A stretch of 64,000 nt of DNA, from contig CAUYUJ010017651.1 of the NCBI GenBank assembly GCA_963575745.1, positions 149,001 to 213,000 of the forward strand. Reading direction: 5' to 3'. Every line of letters begins with the position of its first letter. The first letter of the stretch is position 1. Below are positions 42,347-53,222 of this stretch, one piece after another. The position numbers were made by a program, and so were the translations under genes. The stretch comes from Prorocentrum cordatum (taxonomy: Eukaryota; Sar; Dinophyceae; Prorocentrales; Prorocentraceae). Under the pieces are notes generated by a model. It made no database searches. It was not told where the DNA came from and worked only from the letters and a program-made list of their open reading frames with translations.

Positions 42347-43491
42347 TCAACTATTCGTTAGAGGTCTAGTATTTTTTCCCGTGATATTCGATCTTATTCC
42401 CGCTCGCCATCTTAATCTCAGCTCGATCGGGTACCTTTTATTCCCAAAAAGCGTCCAGGCGGGATCGACCGTTTCGAGTCATCTTGATACGCGCTATCGA
42501 TATATTGGACTTACCTCGAGATAGAGGACAGCTACAGAGCTGGTAAGCACACTTTATCGATTCAGAATGATCGGGCGCGTTCGTCTGTTGCATCCAGAGG
42601 TCTGAACTCGGTCTGCTAGCCGAGCTAGGTCCGCACACCTATTCGTATTATTGGAGTTATCCTAACAGGCGCTCTCGGTTTTCTGTACTCAACTCGAGCT
42701 ATATGAACGCTACAGAGCTTATACTTACAGCCACCGATTTAGAGTCATCAGTCGCGTTTGTCTGTTGAATCCAAAGCTCTGAACTCGGTCTAGAATCGCG
42801 AAACTACTCGTATTGTTCGAGTCATCTTGAGAGGTGCCGTCGGTTTTCTGTACTTAACTCGGGTCTTGGGGGGGCTACAGTGCCGGTAGTCACAGGAATC
42901 GATTTGAAGACATCAGGCGCGCCCGCCCGTCGAATCCAGAGCGCGGAACTCGGTCTGCTGCCCGAACTAGGTCGTGAAACTATTCATATTGTTCGAGTCA
43001 TCCTGAGATGCTGTCGGTTTTCTGCACTTAACTCGGGCTGTAGGGGGGCTGCAGGGCTGGTAATTACAACAATCGATTCGGAGACATCAGACGCGTCCCC
43101 CTGTCGCATTCTGAGGCCTGAACTTGGTCTGATATTCGAGCTAGGTTTGCCAAACTATTCGTATTGTTCGAGTCATCTTGAGAGGTGTTGTCGATTTACG
43201 CACGTAACTCGGCTGTAGGAGAAAAACAGAGCTCGTAGAGAAGACAATCCAGAAGCATCGGGGGCGTTCGGCTGTTGCATCGAGAGGTCTGAAATCCCTT
43301 GGGCTGAAAAACTATTCGTTCTCTGCAATTTGTTTTCGACAGTACATATTTTCAGGAAGCTCTACGAGTCCCCCGGCGGTAAGAAAGGTTGACGGTTTAC
43401 CGCCGGCGCCCAGTCACATAATACATGGTCAGGAAGCTCTACGAGTCCCCCGGCGGTCAGGAAGATTGACGGTGTATCGCCGGCGCCCAGT
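42347..43491 (+). repeat. Composite satellite array S25 with duplicated stem-loop
   Basis: About five monomers. The array ends in an intact stem-loop (to 43414), then a second 77-bp piece repeats the tail GGTCAGGAAGCTCTACGAG and the stem-loop (to 43491) with a changed loop, GGTCAGGAAGATTGACGG. Confidence 0.7.
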
Positions 43492-44366
43492 GCGTCGTAG
43501 AGCTCTTCGGCATCGATGAGCTGGAGGAATTCCGGCGCGGGGTGAAGCTAGTTGGCTGACCCGAGCAGAAAGGACAATGTGGCAACTTTTAATCAGTTTT
43601 GCAGAGATCCGAGAGATATTTGACCATTCATTTTGAGGAAGCAGATTTTCCGCACCTGTAATTGACTATGAGGGCCTCTGCGTCTTGATATGAGCTCTGT
43701 AGGCGGAAATTTATTATCAAAACACTTGGGGAACCAACTTCATGTCCACATGAAAAAAAGAAATGCCTCGAGAAGCTCTCTCTTTCGACTCTGAGCACTT
43801 TACGCGTGGGAGGAGCTCCACGAGGTTCCCGCAGTGACCAGATTGAGGGTTCACCGCCGGCGCCAGTACCTCGTAGAGCTCTTCGTTATCGATGAGCTAG
43901 AGGAATTCCAGCGCGGGGTGGAGCTAGTTGGCCCATTCGACCAGAAAGACAAAGTGATAACTTTTGGTCGGTTTTACTGTTAGTTGAAAGATATTTGGCC
44001 GTTTATTTGAGAAAGCATATTTTTCGCACCTGTAGTGGGTTATGCTGCGTTTGTCAGTCAAATTCTCAGGTTCGTAGGTGCAGTATTACTATCAATACAG
44101 TTGGGGGAACCGGCTTCTGATGAAAACCGAAAAATCGTATTTTTTCGAGTTTTTCGGCTCTCTCTTCAGAAGCTTGTTTCATGTCTTCCGAGGAGCGCTG
44201 TGCTGGAACAGAGCTCTACGAGGTGTCCGGCGGAAACCTGGTTGACTGTTTACCGCCGGTTCCTAGTCGATGAGCTGGAGGAATTTCGGCGCGGGTTGGA
44301 GCTAGTACCTCGTAGAGCTCTTCGTCAGCTATGAGCTAGAGGAATTCCGGCGCGGGGTGCAGCTGG
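43492..44366 (+). repeat. F2, family E, F2, family C, F2 series
   Basis: F2 (43492-43554), E (43555-43867, stem-loop eroded), F2 (43868-43930), C (43931-44267, ending TTCCTAGT) and F2 pieces to 44366. Each junction falls at a (C/T)AGT. Confidence 0.55.
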
Positions 44367-45028
44367 CTGGCCCACCCGGCCGGGGCGGACAAAGTGGTGA
44401 CTTTTGGTCGGATTTGCTAAAACTTGAAAGATATTCAACCATGAATTTTGAGAAGGCAGATTTTTACGCCAAGCATGGGCATATAAAGTTCTCTCTGACT
44501 GCCAGATGCGTTTTCTTATGAGTTGACTTTCAGGAACCGAGCCACTAAGAACATCGAAAAAATCGAAAATGCAGATTTCTAAAAAATCTTTATTTATGAC
44601 TCTACTTCGAGTCTGAGCACTCTTACCAGTGTGAGGAGCTCTACGAGGTTCCCGGTGGTGACTAGGTTGACGGTTCACCGCCGGCGCCACGTTGGCCGAC
44701 CCGACCAGAACGGACAAAGTCGTGACTTTTGGCCGGTTTTGTCAAATTTGAAAGATATTCAACCATTTATTTTGGAAAAGCAGATTTTTTCGCGTCGCAT
44801 TGTCACATAAACTTCGTTTCCAGAGCAGCTCAGCTCTCTGCATGCAGTTTTACTATCGATTGAACTCCGGGAACCGACCGCATATGGATATAACAAATGC
44901 AAAACTATGAATTTGAGGAAATCTTCTATGGAACTCTCTGCTTCGATTCTGAGCGCCCTCAGGCGTGCAAGGAGCTTTACGAGGTTCCTGGTGGTTACTA
45001 GGTTGACGGTTTACCGCCGGCGCCAGTT
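44367..45028 (+). repeat. Two family E elements in tandem
   Basis: 44367-44690 and 44691-45028. The stem-loops carry G-T wobble changes (GGTGGTGAC and GGTGGTTAC in left arms). The frame 44325-44717 on the minus strand is read-through. Confidence 0.55.
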
Positions 45029-45810
45029 CCGGAGCGCTGGAGAGCTAATTGGCAAGAAAAATCTCGACGGACCTTTTGCTGACTTTGGGTTTGTTGAATT
45101 TTTTGTTCTCGAAATTCAACAACTCGTGAGAGCTCTAGTATTTTTTCCGACCATATTCGATCTTATTCCTGCTCGCCATCTCAATCTCAGATCGATCGGG
45201 TGGATATTATGCCAAAAAGCGTTGCGGCGGGATCGGCCGTTTCGAGTCATCTTGATACGCGCTGTCAGTATTTTGTACTTAACTCGAGCTATAGGACAGC
45301 TACAGAGCTGATACTATTTCCAATAATCAGCCGCGTCTGTCTGTTGAATCCAGAGCTCTGAACTCGGTCTGCTGCCCGAGCCAGGTTCGCGAACCTTCGT
45401 ATCGTGCGAGCCATCTTGAGAGGTGCTGTCAGTTTTCTGTACTTAACTTGGGCTGTAGGGGGCTACAGGTCTGGTCATCACAGGAATCGATTCGCAGACA
45501 TCAGGCGCGTTTGTTTGTTGAATCCAGAGCTCTGAACTCGGTCTGCTGCCAGAGCTAGGTTTGCGAAACTATTCATGCTGTCAGTTTTCTGTACCTAACT
45601 CTGGCTGTAGAGGGGCTACAGGGCTGGTAATCACAGGAATCGATTTGGAGACATCAAGCGCGTTTGTCTGTCGAATCCAGAGCTCTCAGCTCGGTCTGCT
45701 GCCCGAACTAGGTTCGCGAAACTATTCGTATTGTTCGAGTCATCTTGAGAGGTGCTGTCAGTTTTCTGTACTTAACTTGGGCTGTAGGGGGGCTGTAGGG
45801 GCTGTAGTGT
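45029..45810 (+). repeat. Composite satellite array S26, last array
   Basis: Leader and about three and a half monomers ending in a stutter of GGGGCTGTAG (45780-45810), with no tail and no stem-loop. This marks the right edge of the 44-kb satellite domain. Confidence 0.75.
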
Positions 45811-45834
45811 CTAGCAGGGGTCGCTGGTCAAGGA

Positions 45835-46132
45835 TAGTGCCATCTACACGGGGGTATTCGGGCTGGTCCTATCACATCACGGACGAATTCAGGAAACTCA
45901 GCAGTACCTCGATTCGGCGGCACCAGGTATGCCACCATTATTCACAGTTGCTGTACAGCTGCTGCGGCATGGGGCCATTGCTGTCAATGTCAAATACGCC
46001 TCCGTGGAGCCCGCCTTGAACGTCAAGACACTAGGGCTATGGTATCTGCACATCGCCGACTCGCTGAGTAAGCTCAGAGCCCGCCCGCCAGTATGCGATG
46101 CGCTGCGACTTCCTCGCCCGCTCCACACTTAG
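45835..46132 (+). pseudogene. Possible retroelement RNase H remnant
   Basis: A frame open from about 45835 to a TAG at 46130-46132 encodes about 98 residues, including VAVQLLRHGAIAVNVKYAS and LGLWYLHIADSLSKL. The last motif resembles the C-terminal end of retroelement RNase H domains (an ADxLSK/R-type motif). No catalytic core is visible and no partner domain is nearby, so this is a weak call; the frame could be chance in GC-rich DNA. Confidence 0.25.
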
Positions 46133-46164
46133 AGTCCCAGGGCCTTTTGAAAGTATTCGGATTC

Positions 46165-46262
46165 CGAGGAGGACGAACAGCAGCACGAGGAGGTGGAGGA
46201 GGACGAACAGGAGGAGGAGGAGGAGGAGGAGGAGGAGGAGGAGGAGGAGGAGGAGGAGCAGT
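46165..46262 (+). repeat. (GGA)n microsatellite
   Basis: About 100 bp of GGA/GAG triplets with ACGAACAGC interruptions at the left. It is translated as poly-Glu, poly-Arg or poly-Gly depending on frame, which explains the local frames on both strands. Confidence 0.9.
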
Positions 46263-46292
46263 ACCAGGAGCAGGAACAGAGTGAAGAGGAAT

Positions 46293-46935
46293 CTTTAAGA
46301 CATAGTGCTTTCTGTAGACGTGCGAGCATCACATCCAGCTTCCTGCGGTGTATTCCGCCGCCGTGTCAGCGCAGCAGTCTGTGTGGCGACGCGTCGAGCA
46401 CCACCAGCAATGCCGTGACATGTCGCACCCTTCCTCTTTGTTCCTTAAGGGGCTCTCGTGTGTCCTGCCTGGGCCGTCTTTGGGCACTCTTCGCTCTGTC
46501 GGTCGTCCGAGGAGTCTCTTCGGGCTGCCTTGGGTGCCTCTTGGGGCCCTTTCGGGTCATCATGGCGCCCTTTCGGGTTGTCCAGGGAGGTCTGGAGTCG
46601 AGAGGTCAAGGGAGCCGTGCGTCTTGTAAGACGCGGAGGCAGAAGGCTGGCCGACATAGCAATTCTCAGCGCCCGTCAGAGTTGAGAGGCTCAGGACAAC
46701 GCTGCGTACTCAATGGCCTAATCACGCGTCCGATTTTTGATGGGTGTTGGCTTTCCTTGAGGTCTCGTGACCTCCCCTGTGGTGTCTTGGAAGCCTCCTG
46801 GAGTTCTCTTGGGGGATGTCCTGTGATTTTTGAAGCAATGTCAGGCCATCTGAGCAGCCCGTCTGGCCTCCTGGGCCCTTTTGGAACACTTGGGGAGCCT
46901 TGGTGAGCCCCAGGGAGGCGCTGGACCGCCCAGGG
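46293..46935 (+). other. Degenerate CTCTTGG/CCTTTCGGG repeat region
   Basis: Loose repetition of GCCTCTTGGGGCCCTTTCGG and related words without a fixed period. Frames on both strands stay open because of the composition. No gene is recognised. Confidence 0.45.
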
Positions 46936-49745
46936 ATGCATGCGGCACTGCTTGACCAAGAGCGGTGGCTTCCACAGTCAACCCGCATAGTAAAGGTGAG
47001 CGACTTTCCAAAGGTTACCCTTGCGTCCTTCCCCTTCGGCCCATCCTTGGCCGCTTTTGCTGGCCGCGCCCCGCTCGCAAAGTGTCGACATGGCCTTCCA
47101 AGGCCCTCGCATCCTTATCGTGCGTCCTTACTAGACGGGTTGACTGTACTATCACCTACAGACGCCCTACCACAGAACACCTGGATTGTACCAATCCTCA
47201 ACGTGTCAGGGCCACCCTGACGGATATGTGCGCGCGACATGCGCGTCGCGACTGACTGTGTCTCCTTCCGTGCATGTGTGCCGGGAGGTAATGTGCGAGG
47301 GGAAGCCTCGTGTTCTTCTTTACCTTCCTCCTCCGTCTCTCCATGCTTTCGCGCCACCCATGGGAATGGGTGAACCCAGCACGTCAGTTGCCAGGCAGTC
47401 TTCGGTATCATGAGTACCAATTTCATCATTGCCTTTGCCCTATCCCGCAACTGGCGCAACAGGCACGGCCCGTTACGAAGTTGTGCGATACGACAATGTA
47501 GACGTGGTTGGTCTGTGAATCAGCTTGCGATCTCCCAGCAGGAATATGATCGTGAACCGGTGCTTCATCGGAAATGAACTGTCGCAAAGCCGCTAGTCGG
47601 ACAGGCGCAGAGGGTGCTGGGGGAAGGGGGTAAGACTTCTTAGACGCAGCCCTGCCTCTTAGAAGGCGCGGGCGGGCCTTATCTGTCGAAGGAAGGCAGG
47701 TGCCTGCTAAGAAGCACCCTCCTTCTTAAGAAGCCTTCCCCTTTCCCCCTACCCCCATGTGCGCGCCGCCCAAATCGATTCTCGCGGAAGCGATCGTCCA
47801 GGTCACATCGTGAAATGCTTGAGCAGTTTTTCTCGGGAGTTTGTGCCCGTCCTCCCTCCTTCCCCCGCCGTTCCTGCTCCCTCTCTCCCTCCACTTTCTT
47901 TAGGCTGGGCGGTGCGCACAGGGAGTCAGGCGAGTGTGAAAGCCTCTTAGAAGGAGCCTGCTTCTGACAATGCGCCAGCCTTACATCTGCAGACAAGGCC
48001 CGCGCCTTCAAAGCCTCCTTCCGAGAAGCTCTCCCCCCTCCCCCTACCCCCCTGTGCGCGCCGCCTATAGGCCCCTCGTGGGGAGGCCAGCATCTGGGTC
48101 GCCTCGTGCTTGTCGACGTCATCGCCGCCTCTCCGCTGCCAAACGCTCGCTCTGGTCTACCTCCTGTAGCTGGGCGCGTGCCTCAAGCCTGTCTGGGTCC
48201 ATATGAAGCAATGAAGCGGGTCGCCGACCTCGTCCAGAGGAGGTCCGACTGGGGGAGGGCAGCATGCGTGTTACATGTGTGACGGAATAAAAGGGTTCGA
48301 CTGCGCTGACATTGGCGCGTAAGCAGCTCGCGTGAGCTCGCGCGTAAGCGCCCTCGTCTCCACTGGCGTGCCGCGCTGGCGGCCCGCGGAAGCCACCGCG
48401 TAAGGTCGCTGTGTCATCTCGCGTAAGGCCTGTTTTTGATCGTCGTTCATGTGATGATGTGTACCAGTGGCGGCGTGGAGCACGCGAAGGGATGGTAGCG
48501 AGAAGAACGGTACATCAGGAGAAACCGTGTTGGCGCCATGCCCGCCAGCTCACTTCGGCATACCCTCATCATCGTCAGACCTTCCCGCCCCCGACAGGGA
48601 CTGGGTACGTAGATTAGATCTCTCGGTGCCCCCCCTGCAGGTGGTGATAGTTGCTGCGAAACCCGAGGGAGCTGCGAATTCCGAGGGAGGCGGCATCCAG
48701 CCCCAGTGGCGGCGGGGAAGGGATGTCGGCCAGCGTGGGCCAAGACTTCCTGTTGGGGGTGGGGACGGTGTTAGTTGTTCCGTTACTCATCGAACATGTC
48801 GTGCCCTGCAGGTACAGCGCCAGTGGATGCGTTCGCATTCGACCGCCATGTCATCTCGGAGCACCCTTTCACACACTTCGCGCCTCACAAGCTGCCTCCA
48901 GCACGGCGCCGGTGAGGGCGCTCGCATCCGCTCGCCAGCTCGCTCGGGCATCCACTGTGCACATCTGTCGCCCCATAGGGAGCCACGGCTATGACAAGGG
49001 AGGCGGTCGGATTCGGCCGCGAGCTCGCGCGCCCACACTCGGGCCCGATCCGAGCTTTGGCACGCCCTTCCCGCACGTCCTTTCCGCGGTGGCCGAACTG
49101 AGGCCCCAGCTGGGCTCGCCCACCTTTTGGCCTGGCCCCATCTTGGCACACCCCTCTCTCGCTTCGTGCGCCTGCGGTCTCACTGGGAGCGCCCGCGTTC
49201 GGTACCCACCCCATGTCGGCAGACGGCTCGTCTACACCGCGCCACACTGCGCGACTGCACGGCGGCCTGACCTTATTTTGACACACCCGTGCCGACTGTT
49301 TTCGTATGTTGTTCCGCTGGCCTGCCGGTCGTCCCAGCGTGCGGCGACTGCCAGAACCCACACACACACTCACTCCTGCTTTGGGGGTACGAGAACTGGG
49401 CGGCTAGTCTAGCGCCCAGCGGCTATCACAATCATTGCTGGTACCATGCATCTGCTCATCGCTCGTTCGAGTCAGCGCCCAGCGGCGAACGAAACAGCGT
49501 CTGCATCAGGCGCCTCACAGGGCGCTCCGACAGCGGCGCGGGCGCGAACGGTCGGCTGCGCCCGCCTGGTCGTTCAGGCACACCCCTCACGGACTTCATT
49601 TCGCCTGGGCGTTAAGTGCTACTGCCAGGGAGTGCTGAATTGACAATGTTGATTATCCTTGCACCAGATCTTGCTCAGACGCAGGCCCTGCAAGACCGAA
49701 CTGGTGCTCAAGAATCTTGACCCTCAGCGTATTCCCATCAGCCCG
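46936..49745. other. Low-copy GC-rich region, no recognisable gene
   Basis: Contains a cluster of short C-rich and CTTCTTAGAAGG-type palindromic words (47620-48060), several CGCGTAAG words between 48318 and 48430, and many overlapping short frames on both strands with no known motif. Nothing here supports a coding call. Confidence 0.4.
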
Positions 49746-50340
49746 TCAAGGAACGGGGGAGTTGTATGGAGGAGGAGCGTAGATAAGCATATAATGAAGC
49801 AATGGGGCCAACACTTGGGGACTTAGAGACATCGGGGAGCGTTGTAGAGGCAGCTGGGGGCTATTTTGGAAGTCTTGGCCCCTCTTGGGGCCCTCTTGCG
49901 GCCCTTTTGGGGCTCTCCTGGGGCCCTCTTGGAGGCCAGCAGGGGGGCCACTGATCAAAGGAAGGAGGCGGCGCTTGTATGAGTCCCTTAGGAAGCCCGA
50001 AGGTGGCCTCTTGGTCCTGGGGTCGTCGTAGCCCCTCATGGGGATCTCTTGGACCAGCTCGGATCCATAGTGAGGCCTCAGAAGCCAATCGAAAGTGAGT
50101 AGGCTAGACGGCAAGAAGCATTGTCTTCCCTTATGGTCTGGAATGATTTTACCTCTCGGGGTGATCCTTGCGAGAGCCTGTGGCCACTTGAACCCGTCTT
50201 GGGACGGTCATGGTGCCTCTTGGAAGCATGTTGGAAGCTAGATTGAGCCATCTTGGACTCTCTTGTGCGATTTTGGAGGCCATCTTGGGCTATCTTGGGC
50301 CGTCTTGGGGCCATGTGGGGCCGTCTTGGACGCTCTAACG
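49746..50340 (+). other. Degenerate CTCTTGGGGCCC repeat region
   Basis: Words such as CCCTCTTGGGGCC and GCCATCTTGGGC recur at irregular spacing (49865-49955, 50215-50330). Minus-strand frames show GPQEGPK-type peptides that follow from the repeat. Confidence 0.45.
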
Positions 50341-50457
50341 CCTCGCGACCGGGTCCGTGCAGACCCAGGCTGAGGGGGTAGGGGGAGAGGCAAACCTCTC
50401 CCCGAAGGGGCAGAAGGATGTCAGAACAACTAAGTCTTTAAACCTCCTACGCCCAAA

Positions 50458-50530
50458 GGGCTGGCGGGTGCCGCGTGCCGTGGGTGTACACGTCTTGCGC
50501 TGTCTAATTGTTTAATCGCTTCGCTCATTC
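50458..50530 (+). repeat. 73-bp direct repeat, left copy
   Basis: GGGCTGGCGGG, CCGCGTGCCGTGGGTGTACA, CGTCTTGCGCTGT and TTAATCGCTTCGCTCATTC. The right copy begins about 337 bp downstream with few differences. The two copies flank a CCTCTTGGAGG-type repeat. Confidence 0.7.
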
Positions 50531-50534
50531 CGCC

Positions 50535-50790
50535 GGCCCTGGAGCCCTCTTTAGGGCCTCTTGGAGGCCTCTTGGAGGCCTCTTGGGGACCTCTTGGGAG
50601 TCTCTGGGGGCTCCTTGGCGGCGTCTTGGGGGCCCCCAGGGCCTCTTTGGGGGCTCTTTTTGGCCAATTGGGGCGGGAGGGGGGGTAGTCGATTGCGGCT
50701 CCCCCCTTGGAGGCCACGATCCTCGTGAGGGGTGTGGAACAATTGCCCGGTCTGGGGTCTCCTCCTGGGACTTGCCCGGGATACTTTTCG
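50535..50790 (+). other. Degenerate CCTCTTGGAGG repeat between direct repeats
   Basis: Contains four near-copies of GGCCTCTTGGAGGCCTC or CTCTTGGGGAC in 50550-50650, then lower-complexity GC-rich DNA. No gene. Confidence 0.45.
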
Positions 50791-50793
50791 CCC

Positions 50794-50869
50794 GGGCTGG
50801 CGGGATGCCGCGTGCCGTGGGTGTACACGTCTTGCGCTGTCCAATTATTTAATTGCTTCGCTCATTCAG
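50794..50869 (+). repeat. 73-bp direct repeat, right copy
   Basis: Same sequence as 50458-50530 with a few substitutions (TTAATTGCTTCGCTCATTC). The spacing and the enclosed repeat could be one unit of a larger tandem repeat or a pair of short terminal direct repeats. Confidence 0.7.
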
Positions 50870-51430
50870 CTGGCCCATATCCAATGGACTTCGGCCTATC
50901 CGGCCACTATGCCTGGGTGGTGGGTCTGATGCCTCTTGGTTTTCGTCGGGATCTTGTCGAGGCCTCTCCAGGGCCTCCTGGAGGCAGTTCCGAATCCTTT
51001 AGGGATCTGTTTTGGGGCCTTTGTTGGGCCTCCGGGGGACCTCTTGGGGCCTCGTAGGGATCTCTCGGGGGTCTCTCGGGGGTCTCTGGGGGCTTCTGGG
51101 GGCTTCCTGTGCGCCTGTTCGGGCGGAAGAGGTGAGGTTTTTCGGTTCGTGTTCCCCCTCTCTTGGGCCCCTCTTAGACCGTCATGGGCGCCTCTTGGGT
51201 GGTCTTGGGGCTGTCTTGGGGGCCCCTGGGGCCGTGTTGGGGCGTTCTTGGGGGCCTCGGGACGTCTTCGAGCGTCGGAAGCTCAAATGTGGAGAACCAC
51301 AAGCGCATTGAAACATCTCAGGAACATCAATTATTTTGGCCTTTCGGGGCCCTCTTGGGAAGGCCCCTGGAGGCCTCTTGGGACGTCGTAGGCGCTGTTT
51401 TCGGCCGACTGGAGGCCATCTTTTCAGAGG
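50870..51430 (+). other. Degenerate TCTTGGGG repeat region
   Basis: Includes GTCTCTCGGGGGTCTCTCGG-type doublets near 51060-51085 and TCTTGGGGGCC words to about 51260. All six frames are largely open; no motif is recognised. Confidence 0.45.
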
Positions 51431-51485
51431 CGGGTTTTTATCGTTGACCACCGCCTGGGGGCTTGATCTTCGCGGACCTCCACAG

Positions 51486-51543
51486 GCGGTGGATAGGGAT
51501 ATATTCGGGCCCCTGGGAGCCAAAATATATCCATATCCACCGC
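51486..51543 (+). repeat. Hairpin with 19-bp arms
   Basis: GCGGTGGATAGGGATATAT (51486-51504) and ATATATCCATATCCACCGC (51525-51543) are reverse complements except for one base, around a 20-nt loop. A related word, GGCGGATGTGGATAAAT, follows near 51576. It could be a small inverted-repeat element or a structured transcript; there is no nearby gene to attach it to. Confidence 0.65.
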
Positions 51544-51994
51544 ACGCTGGGGCCCAAGGACCTCCGTTTTCTCGGGCGGCGGATGTGGATAAATCTTCGC
51601 CTCGCGTCTTTGGCGTCTTGGACCGATCGTCCAGCGATTCGGGACCCTTTTGGACCGTGTGGGGTGCACCTTGCGGGTTTGGACGACCGCTCCCTGGGGA
51701 GTTCCAGCATCCATGGGGCGAACCTGGCGGGAGTCTGCCGGGAGTTCGCTGGGGTAATTTTCGTCTGGGTACCCTCCGGGGCGGCCCCGCGCGCGCGGAC
51801 TAGAAATGTTCTAAACCTGTTTCCAGGGATCTTAGCCCGCCTTTGGCCCGTCGGGTCGGCGAGTGAGGGTTATGTCGCGTGCTGGGCTAATCCCTTCCTC
51901 TGAATCTTATTTCTAATCCTCAGCTGTTTTGTGACGCATGCGCAGAGCGGATCGCCGAAGTCGGCGGAAGTGCATTGGGGCGTCTCAGTAGAAT

Positions 51995-52672
51995 ATGACA
52001 GCGTGCAGCTGTCTTGCTCCCTTTGGGATCTCTTCGAGGCTCACTCTGCGCCGTGCTGGAGGGAAGGAGGGAGGGATTTTTCGGATCTTCGTGGAATTTA
52101 GTTTCTCTTTTCCTTCACCCTTGCGGCAGGTCGGGGCTGCATGCAGTGCTTGGCTTCCTCGTATTCGTGAGGTCGCACTTGCTTGTGTTTGGCGCGAGGC
52201 AATTGCGGACAAGGAGTTTCCAGGATCTCGGACCTCGCTTTCTGGACTGATTATGTATCATGCTCGTAGAGGTTGCTTGCGTGTTTGATGTCGCGAACGT
52301 TCGCCTGCTGACGAGTCCGCGTATCGAACTGCGTGGCTCATTCGGTGTTTGTTGCAAGATCATTATTTCATGGTGGCTCTTCGCCTCATTGGTCTGGGGT
52401 GTCCTTTAACGGATGTACCTGTTGATCGCAGCGGCGCAAATGGTGCGTTTCGAGTTTTTCGGTTGCTCCAGGAGTCCACTGTCGATGTCGGGGCTGGTCT
52501 GTGGACTCCGTCGTTTCATTCCAAGCTCCTCCTTTCCTTCGTAATACAGCGCTTCGGTCGGGCGGAGCTGGGCACACCAACGAACGTGCGTCCCAGATTC
52601 GAGCTCTCCAGGGGCGATGGCGTTGCCCACTATGCACTCGTTCTCACCTGGACAGCGCGCGTGGTTTTTTGA
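51995..52672 (+). pseudogene. Decayed ORF of unknown function
   Basis: One frame runs from the ATG at 51995 to a TGA at 52670-52672 with a single internal TGA at 52286-52288. The reading is less compositionally biased than its surroundings (for example ALACVWREAIADKEF, HYFMVALRLIGLGCP and FHSKLLLSFVIQRFG). I do not recognise the family. The shared frame on both sides of the stop suggests a former longer coding region, but chance is possible. Confidence 0.25.
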
Positions 52673-53081
52673 AGGTGTGCAGGTCCGCTCAGCATGTCTG
52701 GACCCAGGTGGATCAGCATCGGGCACTCGTGCCTGGCGTTGCCCCCCCTTCACTCCCTTCGAGGGAGGCGTGCCACAACAGGCGGACGGCCTCTTAGGAG
52801 CAGGAGGAAGGATGCGGAAGGGGAACGGGTGGGACAGTGTCGTATCCGATCTGCATGGCGGGACGATGTATCAACACGCCAACATCTTTCTTGACTGCCG
52901 AGGACACCGCTTCGGAAGAAGCCGTGGACTTGATATGTTAGTTTCTGAGGACGGGATCATACTGTCAGGTTTCTCGCAGCTTCGCAGTGTCATGAACAGG
53001 CCAGGGCCATCGTGTTCCATGCTTCCAGAAAGAAAGAACGGGTGGAAGAAGGTCTCGGCGGCGCGCCGAGGGGGGAAATGA
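52617..53081 (+). CDS. Hypothetical ORF, 154 codons
   Basis: Starts at an ATG inside the end of the previous frame and ends at TGA 53079-53081. The C-terminal half (GGTMYQHANIFLDCRGHRFG and LVSEDGIILSGFSQLRSVMN) looks more protein-like than most frames here. No known motif and no promoter or splice evidence. Low-confidence candidate. Confidence 0.2.
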   Translation: MALPTMHSFSPGQRAWFFEGVQVRSACLDPGGSASGTRAWRCPPFTPFEGGVPQQADGLLGAGGRMRKGNGWDSVVSDLHGGTMYQHANIFLDCRGHRFGRSRGLDMLVSEDGIILSGFSQLRSVMNRPGPSCSMLPERKNGWKKVSAARRGGK

Positions 53082-53089
53082 GAGGGGCA

Positions 53090-53222
53090 GGCCTTCTCAA
53101 GAGGCGGCTGGTCTTCTCAGAAGCCCTCCAGCCTTCTGGGAGGAGGCCGTCTCTGTCTTCGGGGAAGGTTTGGACGGCTTCTCAGAAGGCCAGAGGCCTT
53201 CTGAGCCTTCTGAGAAGGCCTA
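53090..53222. repeat. Cluster of CCTTCTGAGAAGG palindromes
   Basis: At least five short inverted words (GCCTTCTCAAGAGGC, CTTCTCAGAAG, GGCCTTCTGAG, CTTCTGAGAAGGCC) within 130 bp, able to fold in several registers. Confidence 0.55.

Noticed and set aside
2049-45810. CRISPR-like look: short hairpin-bearing repeats at regular spacing
   Set aside because: The whole monomer of about 177 bp is repeated; there are no unique spacers, no leader and no cas genes, and the DNA is eukaryotic in character.
46936-49745. Overlapping frames of 100-250 codons, e.g. 48651-49412
   Set aside because: Several frames on both strands are open at once in GC-rich sequence; residues are Arg/Ser/Pro/Ala-rich without known motifs.
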